A DNA stretch of 64,000 nucleotides from Humulus lupulus. Its lineage: Eukaryota; Streptophyta; Magnoliopsida; Rosales; Cannabaceae. The position numbers and the translations under genes were made by a program. The notes beneath the pieces are model-generated. The model did not search any database, was not told where the DNA came from, and saw only the letters and a list, made by a program, of their open reading frames with translations. The stretch spans positions 145,882,397 through 145,946,396 of the forward strand of contig NC_084800.1 of assembly GCF_963169125.1 (NCBI RefSeq). Direction: 5' to 3'. The first letter of the stretch is position 1. Every line of letters starts with the position of its first letter. Of this stretch, positions 35,439-48,500 are shown piece by piece.

Positions 35439-37852
35439 TATAACACCCTTGTTACTCCAAGACCGTTATTGTGAGCTTTGAACCGTGCTTAACTCGCTAA
35501 TTGAGTCCTTTGGTTATAAACATGCATCTAAGTGTTATTAACATGCTAAGGTGAAAAACCAATCAAAAGGAAATGATATATTTTATTTAAAACATAAAAT
35601 AGTTCATGGGCCCATAAAAACGCTTACAAGTTATTTTCATTATAGTGTAAAAATTACAACCTGCCGTCCTAAGTGACAAAAATTGGGTTAATACCCTAGT
35701 TCCTCCGACAAACTCCTTGGATGTAGTGGTCAAACGGCCGCATATGTACACATCACCACCTAAGCTCTCCACTCAAGGCTGGGTGACCTTTTCTTTCCCT
35801 TTACCTGCACCACATAGCACCCATGAGCCAAAGCCCAGCAATAAAACTCATTACTGCATGTAAATAATATCAAATGCTTATCATGATAATCATAAAGAGC
35901 TAATATCCCTAAGCAGATGAGTGAATGACACTTTAAGGTTATGTTTAACCATGATGGGGCTTATAGGCCTAATCAGACGAATGACTGATGAGCAAGTCAC
36001 TAACGTAAACCAGATGAGTGACTGATGAGTAAGTCACTAGCGAAAACCAGATGTGTGACTGATGAGTAAGTCACTAGCTTAAATAGATGAGTGACTGATA
36101 AGTAAGTCACTACGGGGCTCAACACCCATAGCCATGTGCAAATGCAGTCACCTGGCACTTCTGGCCCTGGCTCTAAGTGACTAACCATAGGCTAGACAAG
36201 GGCTTTTAGTTTTCATCGAACTTGAGGTCGGTCTGGCATTAATGCTCATGATGAGTCATTCAATGCAGATGTGGATTAGATCTAATCTTTTCAGCTTGCG
36301 TTTGACACGCTAAGTCCGCTCTTGACTCTTAAGCAAGTAATATATGACCAGTTCTGAGTACTACTGCCGAACATGACAAGTGAGTCACATCCTCATAGTT
36401 AATAGTGATACCATTGCAAATTCTGACTAGTTAGTCATTGTCATTCACAAGTAACCAAGATTTGCTAAGAATTTGATATGCAATCAATGTCTACATTTAA
36501 ACACTCAACATGCCTCAATGATAGCCATGTATGTCAGATATGGGGTGCAATTTCCTAACATTTGGTTCGAGCGAGAAATAGTAAAAGAACGATCGACCTT
36601 TTGAGTCCTCATCAATTACCTGGTCATAACAAATTATAACCTCCATTAATGAAAATCATCAATAAAAGGGTCTTGACCTAAACCTCACTCCAGGGACCTC
36701 GAATTTTATCCAAACGGTGAGTAGATTCAATCCCGAGCCTTAGGAATAGAAACCTCGAGGCAAAAACCCTTAAAAATGCCCAAAACAAGATTCTAGAAAA
36801 ATAGGGTAGCGCTAACCCCCTAGCGGCCCAGCACCCTTGGCAGAGAAGATTGTTGCCTACCTAGCGCCGTAGCGCCCAGTGATGGGTGCTGTAGTGCTAC
36901 AACCAGGGTTTTCAACCCTGGTTTTCCCATCCTTCGACACCACCATTTCCAACCTGAATAACAAGCTTCCAAACCTCATCTTATGTCCCAAATGAACCCA
37001 AAAACCATCTGCACATGTCCTAGGCACCATAACCCATGTAACCCTAGCCAAAAAATCCAATCAATTCCCATAATCCAACCTAGAAACCCAAGCTGAAATC
37101 CAAAATGAAAATAGAGCAAACTAGATTTTTTAATGGCTAGAAACTTACCTCAAGCTCAGTTTAGAACCCTCTTCAATGGTGGAACACAATCCTAAGCCCT
37201 CAAGGTCCACTTCCCTCGCTTAAATCCTCAAAAAGAGCTCAAAAATCCAAGAAGAAAATGAAGAGAAAATGAGGAAGAAAGATGTACGGGAGAGAAAGAA
37301 CTTACTCTATTTTGGCTAAGCTTCTACAACCTTTGATGGCTTATACATATCCTAGGGTGAAAATACTAAATTTCCCCTAGGCTATTTAAAGACTTCTAAA
37401 GGCTCCCAAGGTTAAAACCGTCATTTCCCTCCTATTCCGTTTATCATAATTAACACCCTCCAATTCCCGTTATTCCCAATATTATCAAATACAAATAATT
37501 CATATCCCATTACCCTTTAATTCCCGGAAACTTTCTAATCACCAAATTACCCCGAGACTCACCCTGAGCCCCGAACATAATCCCATTATGACCAAACCGC
37601 TAACTAGCACTCAAAGATCGTCTCACGCCGAATGGCTCGAACAAATCCACATTATAATGTGGCCTCAACAATTGTTCACTAACATGCATACAAATATATA
37701 ATGTGGACCCACATGCATGCATTTAACATCATATTATAATATAATTCACATGAACATGCATATAATAATTTAATGGCATAATAAATAAACTATGGCCATC
37801 CTGGCCTCCAAATCCAATCATTAAACTGCATTAGGGATTTTGGGGCATTACA
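35439..37852 (-). repeat. B 5' LTR (2414 bp)
   Basis: Partner of 26343-28800. Minus-strand ends are TGTAATGCCCC and GTGTTATA (mutated from GTTACA). It contains the 37-bp minisatellite at 35974-36110. A stretch present near 28620-28680 in the other LTR is shortened here near 37690, so the two LTRs have diverged. Confidence 0.92.
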
Positions 37853-38457
37853 ATATTTCTTCTCTATTCTATTTTATATAATGTTTTCTTAATGGTAGTA
37901 AATACTTGATCACTATTTACTTGATTTAATGGGTTTGATTCAAAATTCAAAAGATTAGAATTGAATATGCTATAATTATATAGGCATAGGTTGCATATTG
38001 GACGAAAGTACCTGTATGACTTGTGTAGTAATTAGGTTTCCATTCTTAATGCCTTCTATATGTTTAAGTTTATCACATAAATGTATAAAACTTGCATATA
38101 GGATGAGATCTTATATCTTGAAAAAAAATAGGAATTAATTATGTTAACCGACTATTAGAATAGTAAGAATAGATTTAGAATAGATTAGTAAAATTAATAG
38201 AATGAAAATTTGATGAAATTAATTCCTAGGCTTTTTATTATTGATTGTTAATTCGTTGATTTATTAGTCAGTTTACAGTTATTTAAATTGTGTTCATAGT
38301 TTAGAATAATTCATCTTTATTTTAATCACCAAATAGATAGTGAAAAATGATTATTGGTAATTGGTAATTGTCTCTGTGGGACGATCTCTGTTCTTACAAA
38401 CTTTATTACTTGACACGACTACGTAAACTTGTGTACATATTTAAGCGATCAAGTTTT

Positions 38458-38470
38458 TGGCGCCGTTGCC
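38458..38470 (+). other. E primer binding site (tRNA-Asp type)
   Basis: TGGCGCCGTTGCC, six bases after the LTR, is complementary to the 3' end of plant tRNA-Asp, the primer usual for Athila elements. Confidence 0.85.
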
Positions 38471-38676
38471 TAGGACAAATAATCAATATCAAATATAATT
38501 TTTTTTAATCTACTTTGGTTTTAATTTAACGTTTTCTAAATCGAGTTGCTTTTAAATTTCTCAATTTCAGGTGACCTATTTTAATGCAACGTAAGGGTTA
38601 AAAGATACTCGTACTTGTTGATCCTGAGATTGAGAAGACCCGCAAAAGAGAAAGAAATTGGTAAGGACTGGAAAAG

Positions 38677-39950
38677 ATGGCCCAGAACATTAATAATGTT
38701 GCTAATAACAATCTGAATTAGGGTAATGCAGGGAATGCTACAACTGAGGCTGAGTTACCCCTGAGGGACTATGTACTCCCTACTGTTACAGGGGTACATT
38801 CTAGTATTCGCCCACCTACTGTGGAGGCAAAAAATATTTAGATCAAGCCTTTGATTATCCAAATGGTTCAGAATTGCATTCAGTTTGGGAGGCTACCTAA
38901 TAAGGATCCGAACCTCAATATTTCCAACTTTTTAGAGCTATGTGATACTTTCAAAATGAATAGAGTAAGTAATGATGCAATCCGTTTAAGGGTATTTCCA
39001 TTTTCATTGAGAGACAGAGCTAAAAGTTGGTTAATTTCGCTGGAAGACAATTCCATTGTGACATGGGAAGACCTTGCTCAAAAATTTCTCGCTAACTATT
39101 GTCCTCCCGCTAAATCAGCACGGATTAGAGGTGAAATAAATAATTTCTGTCAATTTGAGGGGGAATCGTTATATGAGCTGCTTCAAAAATGTCCACATCA
39201 TGGTATAGTGAAATGGATGTTGGTGCACACTTCTTATAATCGACTGAGGAGAAACACAAGGACTATAATAGATGTAGCAACAGGTGGAGCATTTATGAGA
39301 AAAAGTGTTAATGAAGCTTACGAGATTTTAGAGTAGATGGCCATGAATAATTGTAATTGGCCATCTGAGCGAGAAAATAAGAAGGTGGCAAGAGTTCTAG
39401 AAGTTGATCCTGTTGCTATGCTCATTGCTCAAATTCCTTCGCTAACAAAACAACATTTCAGCTCAAGCGATGCAACTAAAATCCGCTCCTATCAGTTATG
39501 ACACATGTGGAGGCCCTCATAATTTTCAGCAATGTCCAGCAACGAGTTCTTATTTGGTAGATGATATCCCACTTGAACAAGTTCAAGCCATTGGTAATTT
39601 CCCAAGGCAACCAAATAAAATCTCATACCCTAACATTTGTACTCCAACATATAAGAACCATCCAAATTTGTCGTGGAGTAATAATCAAGGGCACAAACCA
39701 AAGTATCATCCAAATCCACCTCAATATCCCCCACATAGACCATCTTATGGGCTAAACCCAAGACCCATTTATGATACTCAAAGGCCACAAATGTCAGAAA
39801 TCAACAACCACCGCCTCAAATGACTAAACCAAAGGTATCCGCTGATTCATTGAGCCAATTTATGACAAAAACTAGATCCTCCATTCGAAGCTTAGAAACA
39901 CAACTTGGCCAACTTGCAAAGATAATGGCGGATCGTAATCAAGGGGCTTT
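38677..39950 (+). pseudogene. gag: E gag
   Basis: ATG at 38677 opens MAQNINNVANN; the same frame, with stops near 38719 and 38839, holds the Athila capsid domain: [19 protein letters not shown] near 38900, [19 protein letters not shown] near 38980, [13 protein letters not shown] near 39065, [10 protein letters not shown] near 39160. The frame stops at 39336 and shifts to the knuckle region (YDTCGGPHNFQQCPA near 39500, first Cys replaced). The C-terminal part is interrupted by solo LTR S2 within a GCTTT target at 39946-39950 and resumes at 41805. Confidence 0.88.
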
Positions 39951-41799
39951 TGTTAGGAAACTTATACAGGATCATTATTTATTTTCATATATATCTAATA
40001 TTAAACAAATTAATAAGAGATAGCCTAAAACATGTTTCTAAAATTGAATTCAAAGGTAGACAATGAATAGAATACTTACAGTATACGCAGCGGAATTAAA
40101 GAGTCCTTCCTCCAGTTTCTCTAACTCTTGTATCCTCTCTGTTGCAGAGTATTATCAAGAAACTGAACCGATCTTCTACTTTCTTCACAGTCTTCCAATG
40201 TATCCTTAGAATCAGCCAGACTAGTGTGGGAAATTCTCAACACATGAGATAGATACAGAGAAGAAGAAGAGAAAATCATCAAAGAGGCTTAGAAAAGGAC
40301 TTGTATTTTGAGAGAATCTAAAACTATCAGAAAACTAGTGATTAAACTTATGTTTTGACTTCTCTCTAAGCACTCCTTTTATAGACTCAATCAAGCAATT
40401 TAATTTAATTAAAAAATCAATAAAATAATAGCCATTTTAAAGCCGTAGGTCAAAATTATCATGGGCTTTAGGCCCATGAAATTTCCCATTTGATTATAAG
40501 CCCAATGGACTTAAAATCAAAGCGTGTATTATTTTCTATTGATTTAATTAATTAAATAATTATTTAAATTCTTTGTCAAATTAATTATTTATAATTTGAA
40601 CCTTGATTTAAACTTATTTATTAATTTAGATACCAATTTATCTTAATTAATAAATGTGCCATAATTTCTCTTTTCTTCTCAAAATTACATACCTCTGTGA
40701 AACTATCTAAAATTGACCTGGTCAACTTTGATAATTCTAATTGATAATTAAATCAATTAATTGAGACTATCAAGATGACTTTATCCAAGGTAGAATGGGG
40801 ACCATGGGCCTATGAAATCAAGCTCCAATAAGTTATCATAAATCTAACAAACAAATTTACTAACTTATTAATTCCTCGTGATTCTACTATAGACTCAGAA
40901 TTGCACTCTTGAATTCATAGAACGATCTATAACAAATATAGATTTGCTATTAATTATCCATTGTTACAACCATAATTTTCACTCAATCCTCTATAGACGG
41001 TCTACAATGAGATAGGACTAAAAGAACGTTTTACCCCTCATTGTATTTTATCCTTAAAACACTTAGTTCCTTGTAAATGATATTTCAATAAACTAATTTA
41101 ATTACTGAAATGAGATCTCTATCATTTAACACCTTGAACCAAACTAAAAGGAAACCATCGTTTCACTTCTTCATCAAAAGCTATAGATGTTCATATCTAT
41201 GATTAACAGTCCCACTCAATTATACTACCGAGTTCCCAAGATGTAAGTACGGGCTAGACCATAGGGTAAGCTGGTAACGAACAAGTTGAAGAACTCAAAT
41301 AATACGATCAGTTAGAATACTAACCACTCTTAATTGAGATTGAATTGACCTATGGTCAACTACATGATATAACTAGAATAGATAATAACGACATGTTTAC
41401 TTATCTTATCAACTGTCAATATCGGTCCTGTCCGATGTAACAAATACATCTGATCTTATTTACTTTGCTAGTGTTCTAGAAAGAACATAACACTGTAATG
41501 TGTAAGTAGATCATATCGTAGATTGGCAAGAAAGTGTAAATCCGGTGCACTGACTAATCTTAGGACTAACTTATTTTGAACATATAATCATATTTATATT
41601 CCACTGTGATTACGTCACTATAAAAAAGATTAGCTATATGGTCGGGATTTAGTAGAAGTTTATATTAAACAAATAATCATGAAAATAAAACATGGGAGCA
41701 AAGTGATTAACCAAATCAAAAAATTATTTCTATTCTTTTATTAATAATAAAATGAGGTTACAAAGAATTTGGGTTTATTTGGGGCATAAAACCCCAACA
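39951..41799 (-). repeat. S2: solo LTR in E (probably copia)
   Basis: It has TGTTAGGAAA and CCCAACA ends, with target copies GCTTT (39946-39950) and ACTTT (41800-41804). There is no internal coding region. The orientation is taken from a TATA box on the minus strand at 40377-40384. The gag-to-protease junction of E reads through when the insert is ignored. The family is unproven; length (1849 bp) and ends would suit a copia LTR. Confidence 0.8.
40377..40384 (-). promoter_or_regulatory. TATA box in S2
   Basis: Minus strand TCTATAAAAGGAGTGC is a strong plant TATA context and defines the transcription direction of S2. Confidence 0.6.
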
Positions 41800-41804
41800 A
41801 CTTT

Positions 41805-42480
41805 ACCTAGTTCAACTATGGTGAATCCCAAAGAGCAATGCCAAGCTGTCACTTATAGGAGTGGGACTAAGTATGAGGGTCCTACAATAGAACACAAGGG
41901 TAAGAAGATTGAAGATCAACCTGTAACTAGTCCAGCACAAGAAGAGGTTACTGAAGACCTTCCAAAGACAGAATAGCCAAAATACATCGAGTTTACACCA
42001 AAGATTCCTTATCCTCAGTGGTTCCGAAAGGCAAATCTTGACAAGCAATTCTCCAAATTTCTTGAGGTATTTAAGAAACTTCATATTAACATTTCCTTTG
42101 CCAAAGCTCTTGAACAAATGCCTAGTTATGTGAAGTTTATGAAGGAGATATTGTCTAATAAGAGAAAATGGAATATTATGAAACTGTGGCTTTGACAGAA
42201 GAGTGTTGGACAAATTCATCTTTCCCACTGATTTTATTGTTCTTGATGTGTAGGAAGATGAAGATGTTCCAAATATTTTGGGAAGACCATTTTTAGCCAC
42301 TGATCAAGCCTTGATAGATGTTCAAAAAGGAGAGTTGAGGCTCAAAGTGCAAGGTGATGAGGTTGTATTTAATGTGTTCAAGGCTTTGAAGTATCCTAGT
42401 GCAAGTGATAGTTGCTTTAGTGTGAATGTAATTAAGGAACAATTGTCAACGAGAAAACTTATCGAAGATTCGCTTGAGAT
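41805..42480 (+). pseudogene. pol: E gag end and protease with active site deleted
   Basis: VNPKEQCQAVTYRSG near 41822 marks the Athila gag/protease junction, followed by a basic/acidic linker and YPQWFRKANLDKQFSKFLEVF near 42020. After TVALTEE-type sequence near 42190 the protein jumps to FPTDFIVLDV near 42225 and ILGRPFLATDQALIDVQKGE near 42270. The stretch that should hold the aspartic protease active site (DLGAS in Athila) is missing: an internal deletion at about 42207. Confidence 0.82.
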
Positions 42481-43590
42481 GTGCCTTATTTCACAAGGAG
42501 GCTAAACTCCGCTGGACCTATTTATAAGAAGAAATATGAAGAACTTGGACAAGGGCCTAAGAGACCACTACAATCTATAAAGAAACCACCAGTACTTGAA
42601 TTGAAAAATTTACCGGAACATCTTAAATATGCTTATTTGGGTAAGAATGAAACTCTCATGGTTATTATTTCTCCTTCATTATCTATTGTTGAATAGGAAA
42701 ACTTATTAAGAGTACTTCGAGCTCATAAATTGGCCATTAGTTGGACTTTAGCTGATATAAAGGGAATTAGCCCTTCTACTGTTATGCATCGTATTCTCAT
42801 GGAGGAGGACAGTAAGGCTAGCATTGACGCTCAAAGGAGGCTAAATCCTGCTATGAAAAGGGTGGTTTGAAAAGAAATTATGAAGTGGTTAGATGCTGGT
42901 GTTATTTATCCAATATTGGATATTTCATGGGAAAGTCCAGTACAAGTGGTTCCAATAAAAGGGGGATTAACAGTACTAAAAAATGAGAACAATGAGTTAA
43001 GTCCAACTCGTACAGTGACCGGGGGGGGGGGGGGGGGCAGAATTTGTATTGACTATCAGAAACTGAATAAGGCAACAAGGAAAGATCCCTTCCAATTGCC
43101 TTTTGTTGATCAAATGTTCGATAGACTGTTGGGGTATCATTTTTATTATTTTTTAGATGGCTATTATGGTTATCAAGAAATACCGATTGCTCCCAAAGAT
43201 CAAGAGAAAACAACTTTTACGTTTGCTTTTCGTAGAATGCCATTTGGATTATGTAATGCTCCTTCTACTTTTCAGAAATGCATGATGACATTATTTTATG
43301 ATATGGTGGAGAAGAGCACTGAAATATTTATGGATGATTTCTCGATCTTTGGCCCTTCATTTGATATATGTCTACAAAATTTGGAAAAGGTGTTAAAGAG
43401 ATGCGAAGAATCTAATGTGGTCCTGAATTGGGAAAAATGTCACATTATGGTGAGTGAAGGAATTGTTTTGGGCCATAAGATTTCGAGCAAAGGCATAGAA
43501 GTAGATCGTGCGAAGGTTTCTACTATTGAGAACTTGCCTCCTCCAATTTCAGTTAAGGGTGTTCGGAGTTTTCTATACCACACTTGATTT
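42481..43590 (+). pseudogene. pol: E reverse transcriptase with a 17-G insert
   Basis: One frame with few stops (near 42696, 42868 and 43585). Boxes: LKNLPEHLKYAYLG near 42600, RICIDYQKLNKATRKDPFQL near 43040, FLDGYYGYQEIPIAP near 43153 (first Asp), MPFGLCNAPSTFQKCM near 43240, EIFMDDFSIFGPSF near 43320 (catalytic DD). Between TRTVTG and RICIDY the usual short stretch is replaced by 17 consecutive G (43021-43037), read as glycines without losing frame. Confidence 0.88.
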
Positions 43591-44130
43591 TATAAGAGAT
43601 TTCTTAAAGATTTTTCCCAGATTTCTAAACCAATGTCTGCACTATTAATGAATGGAGCACAATTTAATTTTGATGCTGATTGTCAAAGAGCCTTCCATAA
43701 TTTGAAAGAGAAATTGATCACTGCAGCGATTGTGGTACCACCGAATTGGGAACTTCCCTTTACATTGATGTTCGATGCGAGTGATTATGCTGTTGGAGAA
43801 ATTCTGGGGCAGCGAATTGACAAGGCTTTCCAAACAATTTATTATGCTAGTAGGACCTTGAATGATGCTCAATTAAACTATTCTACTACTGAGAAGGAAC
43901 TATTTGCAATTTTTTTTGCATTTGATAAGTTCATGCCATACTTAATTAGTAATAAAGTTATTGTCTTCACATACCATTTTGCTATTAAGTACCATATGAC
44001 CAAGAAGGATGCAGAACCTCACTTGATTTGATGGGTCCTATTATTGCAAGAGTTTGATATGGAAATTTGTGACAAAAAGGGGACAGAAAATCTAGTTGCA
44101 GACCATTTATCAAGATTGGAATTATAAGAA
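43591..44130 (+). pseudogene. pol: E RNase H
   Basis: It continues the RT frame: FDASDYAVGEILGQRIDKAF near 43770 (first acidic residue), IYYASRTLNDAQLNYSTTEK near 43840 (Glu), LFAIFFAFDKFMPYL and YHFAIKYHMTKKDAEP near 43975 (where the family has TDH, here TYH), then a stop at 44031 and [20 protein letters not shown] to 44125. The substitution at the TDH motif replaces a catalytic Asp by Tyr. Confidence 0.85.
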
Positions 44131-45500
44131 GATCCTAATAAGAAAAATGTACAAATTGATGACAACTTTCTGGATGAACAGTTATTTTTGATTGACGGAG
44201 AAGAAAATCTACCGTGGTTCGCGGATTATGTTAATTATTTCATAGCGAAGGTTGTGCCTCCTGACATGTCAAGGCAGCAACTTAAAAAGTTCTATTCGGA
44301 AGTTAAGCATTATTATTGGGATGAGCCCATTCTTTTTCGTCATTGTGCTGACCAAGTGATTAGAAGATGTGTCCCAGAAGAAGAAATGATTTCCATTCTG
44401 TCTCATTGTCACACTTTGCATTATGGCGATCATTTCGGAGGAACAAGAACAACAACAACAACAAAAGTTCTGCAATGTGGGTTTTATTGTCCTACGTTAT
44501 TTGAAGATGCTAATGTCTTTGTTAAGATTTGTGATTGTTGTCAAAGGACCGTTAATATATCAAGAAAGATCAAATCCCAATGAATGGTATTCTGGAAGTT
44601 GAGTTGTTTGATGTGTGGGGAATAGACTTTATGGGACCTTTCCCGTCATCTTATAAAAATAAGTACATTCTGCTTGCGGTGGACTATGTTTCTAAATGGG
44701 TAGAGGTTGCAGCAACTCCTAAATGTGATGGTAAAGAGGTACTTAAATTCCTTCACAATTTTTTTTCCTCGGTTTGGTACTCCAAGAGAAATTATTGGTG
44801 ATAGAGGAAGCCATTTTTGCAACAAGTCATTTAATGCTCTCTGTGCTCGTTACGGAGTTCATCATCGAAAGGCATTGTTCTACCATCCACTTTTCAAATG
44901 GTCAAGCTGAAGTGTCAAATCAAAAGATTAAAAGCATCTTGGAAAAGACTATAAATACATCAAGGAAGGATTGGTCGAAAAAGCTTAATGATTCACTTTG
45001 AGCTTATCACACAACCTTCGAAACTTCGATTGGTATGTCACCGTATTGATTGATGTTTGGTAAGGCATGTCATTTATCGGTGGAACTTGAGCACATAGCT
45101 TACTGGGCTGTGAAAAAGTTAAACGTTGACCTCTTTATGGCCTGACAAAATAGGCTTATGGAATTGAACGAGCTCGATGAATTTCGAAATGAAGCTTATG
45201 AGAATGCGAGGATTTATAAAGACAAGTCGAAGGCCTTTCATGATAAGCGAATACTTAGGAAAGATTTTCAACCGGGAGACAAAGTACTGTTATTCAATTC
45301 TAGACTTAAGCATTTTCCGAGTAAATTGAAGTCGAGATGGTGAAGACCATACACAGTTGTTGCTTCATTTCCATATGGAGCGGTGCGAATTCATAGCGAG
45401 AAAACGAGACGCTTTAAGGTGAATGGTCAGAGATTGAAGCATTATTTGGAAGGACTGGTGGAAAAATGCAAGTCTGTGGTGATTATGGAACCACTCTGAA
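44131..45500 (+). pseudogene. int: E integrase, frameshifted
   Basis: The zinc domain HHCC is intact near 44405-44545 (CHTLHYGDHFGG, then CDCCQRT), with a short ACA-repeat expansion at 44449-44466. The core: [13 protein letters not shown] near 44615 (first Asp); a frame change near 44770; [12 protein letters not shown] near 44800 (second Asp retained); NGQAEVSNQKIKSILEK near 44905 (Glu). C-terminal part with [20 protein letters not shown] near 45180 and [20 protein letters not shown] near 45270, ending by about 45500. Confidence 0.85.
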
Positions 45501-48500
45501 TTGAATGAAAACAAGAGTCCGACTAAAAGACGTTAAAGACAGCGCCCTTAGGAGGCATTCCTATATTTATTTTTTAGTTTAATTTTATGTTATTTGTTTT
45601 TGTTTGGTTTGGAACAATGTTTTTAGGGATTTTTATTTAGTTATTTTTGGTTTTAATTTGGAATAAATTTTTGTTGTAATTTATAAACCGTGAAAAATGT
45701 GAAAATCGCAAGGGTGCTACAAGTAAAGGCTTAAGAAAAATTATTTTTCGAACTCCCCAAAACCACCATTTATCCTCAATTAAAGCATCCTCCAAGATAT
45801 TCCACCGTAATTTTCCATATTCTTTCTTCATCCTTTCTCTTTTCTCAGCCATATTACCCATTGATCTATTCTTTTCCACCAAAACCAATTTTAAAAATCA
45901 AATTTTTGAACCCTAAAAAAAATCAAAATTTCAAATTTCTTGAAGAATGTTCAAATTTTCAAGGGGCTTTGGTCATTCAAGCACGTGGAAGGCCATTTCA
46001 TAGGCTAGTAAGTGTATTCACTCCTTTATATTTCAAGATTCTTTCTACATTTGGGGGTGGGTTCAAATTTTGCTTGTCTTTGGGTAGAAATTGGTTTTTG
46101 CTGCTATGATCTGTGGTGTTGGGGTATTTTATTCTATGATATTGGATTTGTAGGGTGATTTAGATGAAGGAAAGTATATAATTTAAGGGGAGGTGCTGCC
46201 AAATTATTTTTTGGGTTTTGTGGTGTTGAGTGCATAGATACTACGACTCCTAAGAGTAAGGATGGGAAGTCTAAGGATAAAGGTAAAGGCAAAGCTTCTG
46301 CATCTTAGCAAAGGGAGGACACACCGGAGCAAGAGTTTGATGAAGCAAGATTTATTGATTTTTCAGCTCAAGAACTGTTGAGAGTTTTGTGAGAAAGACT
46401 TTGATTCCTGAATAGAGGTGGAATTTCAATTTGAACTCTTTGATCAGCAAATTTTTGAGTTGGTTAGAGAAAATCTAGCGTCTAGGAAGTGGGACAAATT
46501 TGTTACTAAACTGGCCCAGGCGAACATATCATTGGTGTATACATAGACTATACTGATGTCTCTTAGAAGGTATGTTTTGAGGGAGCTCCTTGCCCAAGAG
46601 TATTTCTTCATGTTAGTTGAACATTGAGGCTAGGTTCTGGGCTTTCTTTGTATGTGCTCGGTTTATGCCAGTGAGTCATGTGTCTGACATGACTTAGGAT
46701 CGAGTACTTTTAATGTATGCTCTGATGACGAGTATGACTATCAACATGGGTTCATGGATTATAGAGAACATTGAGTACATCGAAAAGGTCATACCACTGG
46801 AGGATTGGGCCATGGGTCTATGATCACTATGTTATGTTACAAAGTTGGAGTGCCTGAGTTCGTAACAGATATCTATTCCTTTAATGAAGGATTATCTCGT
46901 ACCTGCTCTTTCTGTGCCGCAGACGAGAAAGAAAGGTAAATGCCGTGTTGAAAGTGAGGTGGAAGAAGATGTCGAACTCGTGTTTCTGGGGGGTAGTATT
47001 GACCCTAGAATGCAGAACGTCAATGATAGAATGGATTATCTTGTTCAACAAAATCAATACATGGTTAAGCAACATCAGATGATCAATCAGTATGTGGGAT
47101 AACATTACGAGTACGAAGTAAACCATGTGGCTCCCTTAAATAATTTAGTGAGTCGATGGTCTCTGAATGATGCGTATCACAACTATTTTGCTCCACCATT
47201 TGGCTCCCTTAAATAATTCTCTGCTCTTCTCTCCACCTCCACCTCTGCCATTTGTTGGATTTCAACAACCACAGCCTCCACCATCTCAACCATTTGAGGG
47301 ACCTTCGTCCCAGCCTCCACAACGGCCATACTGACATGGTTGTTTAGGTAAGTCTCTTTTCTCATTGTTTTTTATGCACTTTCACATTGCGGACAATGTT
47401 CAATTTTAAATTTGGGGGAGGGATTTATTTTTAGTTTTATGTTATTTGATGTGTTTTTTCAGTTTGATTTTCTAGTTAGTTTGTATTGGGTTGTGTTTTA
47501 GAGTGCAAATTAAGTTGATGATAATTGCCATTTTAATATGATTGACTGTTATGTTGTATAATCCAAATGAAAAGTTGATGTGCTTCTAAAAAATAAATAT
47601 GTGTGCTTGGTTAGATTACTTTTTTTTTTCCAGTATGATCTATTGACATTAGAGATCTATTGCTCATGTTGTGCAAATGTTATAATTGAATTATTTTATG
47701 CATGTTAAATTTTTATTGTGCAAAAAGATTGAAAAAAAATTCTACAACCTGTGTGCTTACTATTTGAAATGAAATTTGAAACAGTACACATTTAGGAAAA
47801 GGATATAGGCAAATTTTTTTGGAGTGGTTGTGCCTTTCAAGCTTTCCCAATTAAATTTTATCCTTAGTTAACCATTTTGAGCCTTATAACTATTTTCTTG
47901 TTAACACATTCCCTTGAGCATAGCTGTGAATTGGATTACCATTTACTCTATTTTGACCCATACCATGAGCATGAAAACTATTATATGAGGGGAGTGAATG
48001 TGTAATGGGATGTATGTATCATGTGTTATTCACAAAATTCCTTGTGTTTGAGAAAAGTTTTAAAAAACAGAGAGAGACAAAGTGAAAAATGATTACACTC
48101 CCAAACAGTTATCTCTTGAAAAATCAAAGTTTGGGGACTGTAATATTAGAAAGAAAAAAATAGTTGGTTTGTAAAAATTTCTCAATCATCGCACACGAAA
48201 AAGGGTAACAAGGAATGAGTGGTTTGAAAATGTTGGGAAAGTTTGTTTAGTTGGAATGCTTGTGGTATGATTAAGATTAAAATGTTTTTTTATCTGCCTG
48301 TACCTAAGCCTTCTATTACAACCTTTGGAAAGTCCTATTATTTCTTATTTGTGCATTTGTTTATATTAATGGAGAATAGTAAGTAGTGCAGACATATGGA
48401 ATTAACTTGGTTATGTGGTTAGTTGGTGAGAGTTTGATGTGCATAAAGTGGTTCAATTATTTTATTTGCGAGTTATGAGTAAATGGGCTTAGGTGTTAAT

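Larger units (their letters stand above)
26343..37852 (-). mobile_element. B: Tekay/Del-like Ty3/gypsy element, complete structure but dead
   Basis: An 11.5-kb element with both LTRs, initiator-Met primer binding site, gag, protease, RT, RNase H, integrase with chromodomain, and polypurine tract, all in minus orientation. Target copies are ATACT (26338-26342) and ATATT (37853-37857). It is inserted in E's 5' LTR. A 1550-bp hAT-like element interrupts its protease. Stops and lost integrase catalytic residues make it inactive. Confidence 0.92.
25563..38451 (+). repeat. E 5' LTR, split by element B
   Basis: The LTR proper is 25563-26342 plus 37858-38451 (about 1.37 kb). It starts TGATAAACGAG and ends GCGATCA. 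B and a target copy (26343-37857) lie inside. The continuous version is the 3' LTR at 48679-50036. It holds many TAGCGCTACA-type motifs at 25770-26010. Confidence 0.9.

Noticed and set aside
41812..42300. 162-codon minus-strand frame
   Set aside because: Opposite strand of E's gag/protease, which has clear Athila motifs.
46881..47126. 81-codon minus-strand frame
   Set aside because: Shadow of the better-supported plus-strand helical fragment of E's 3' region.
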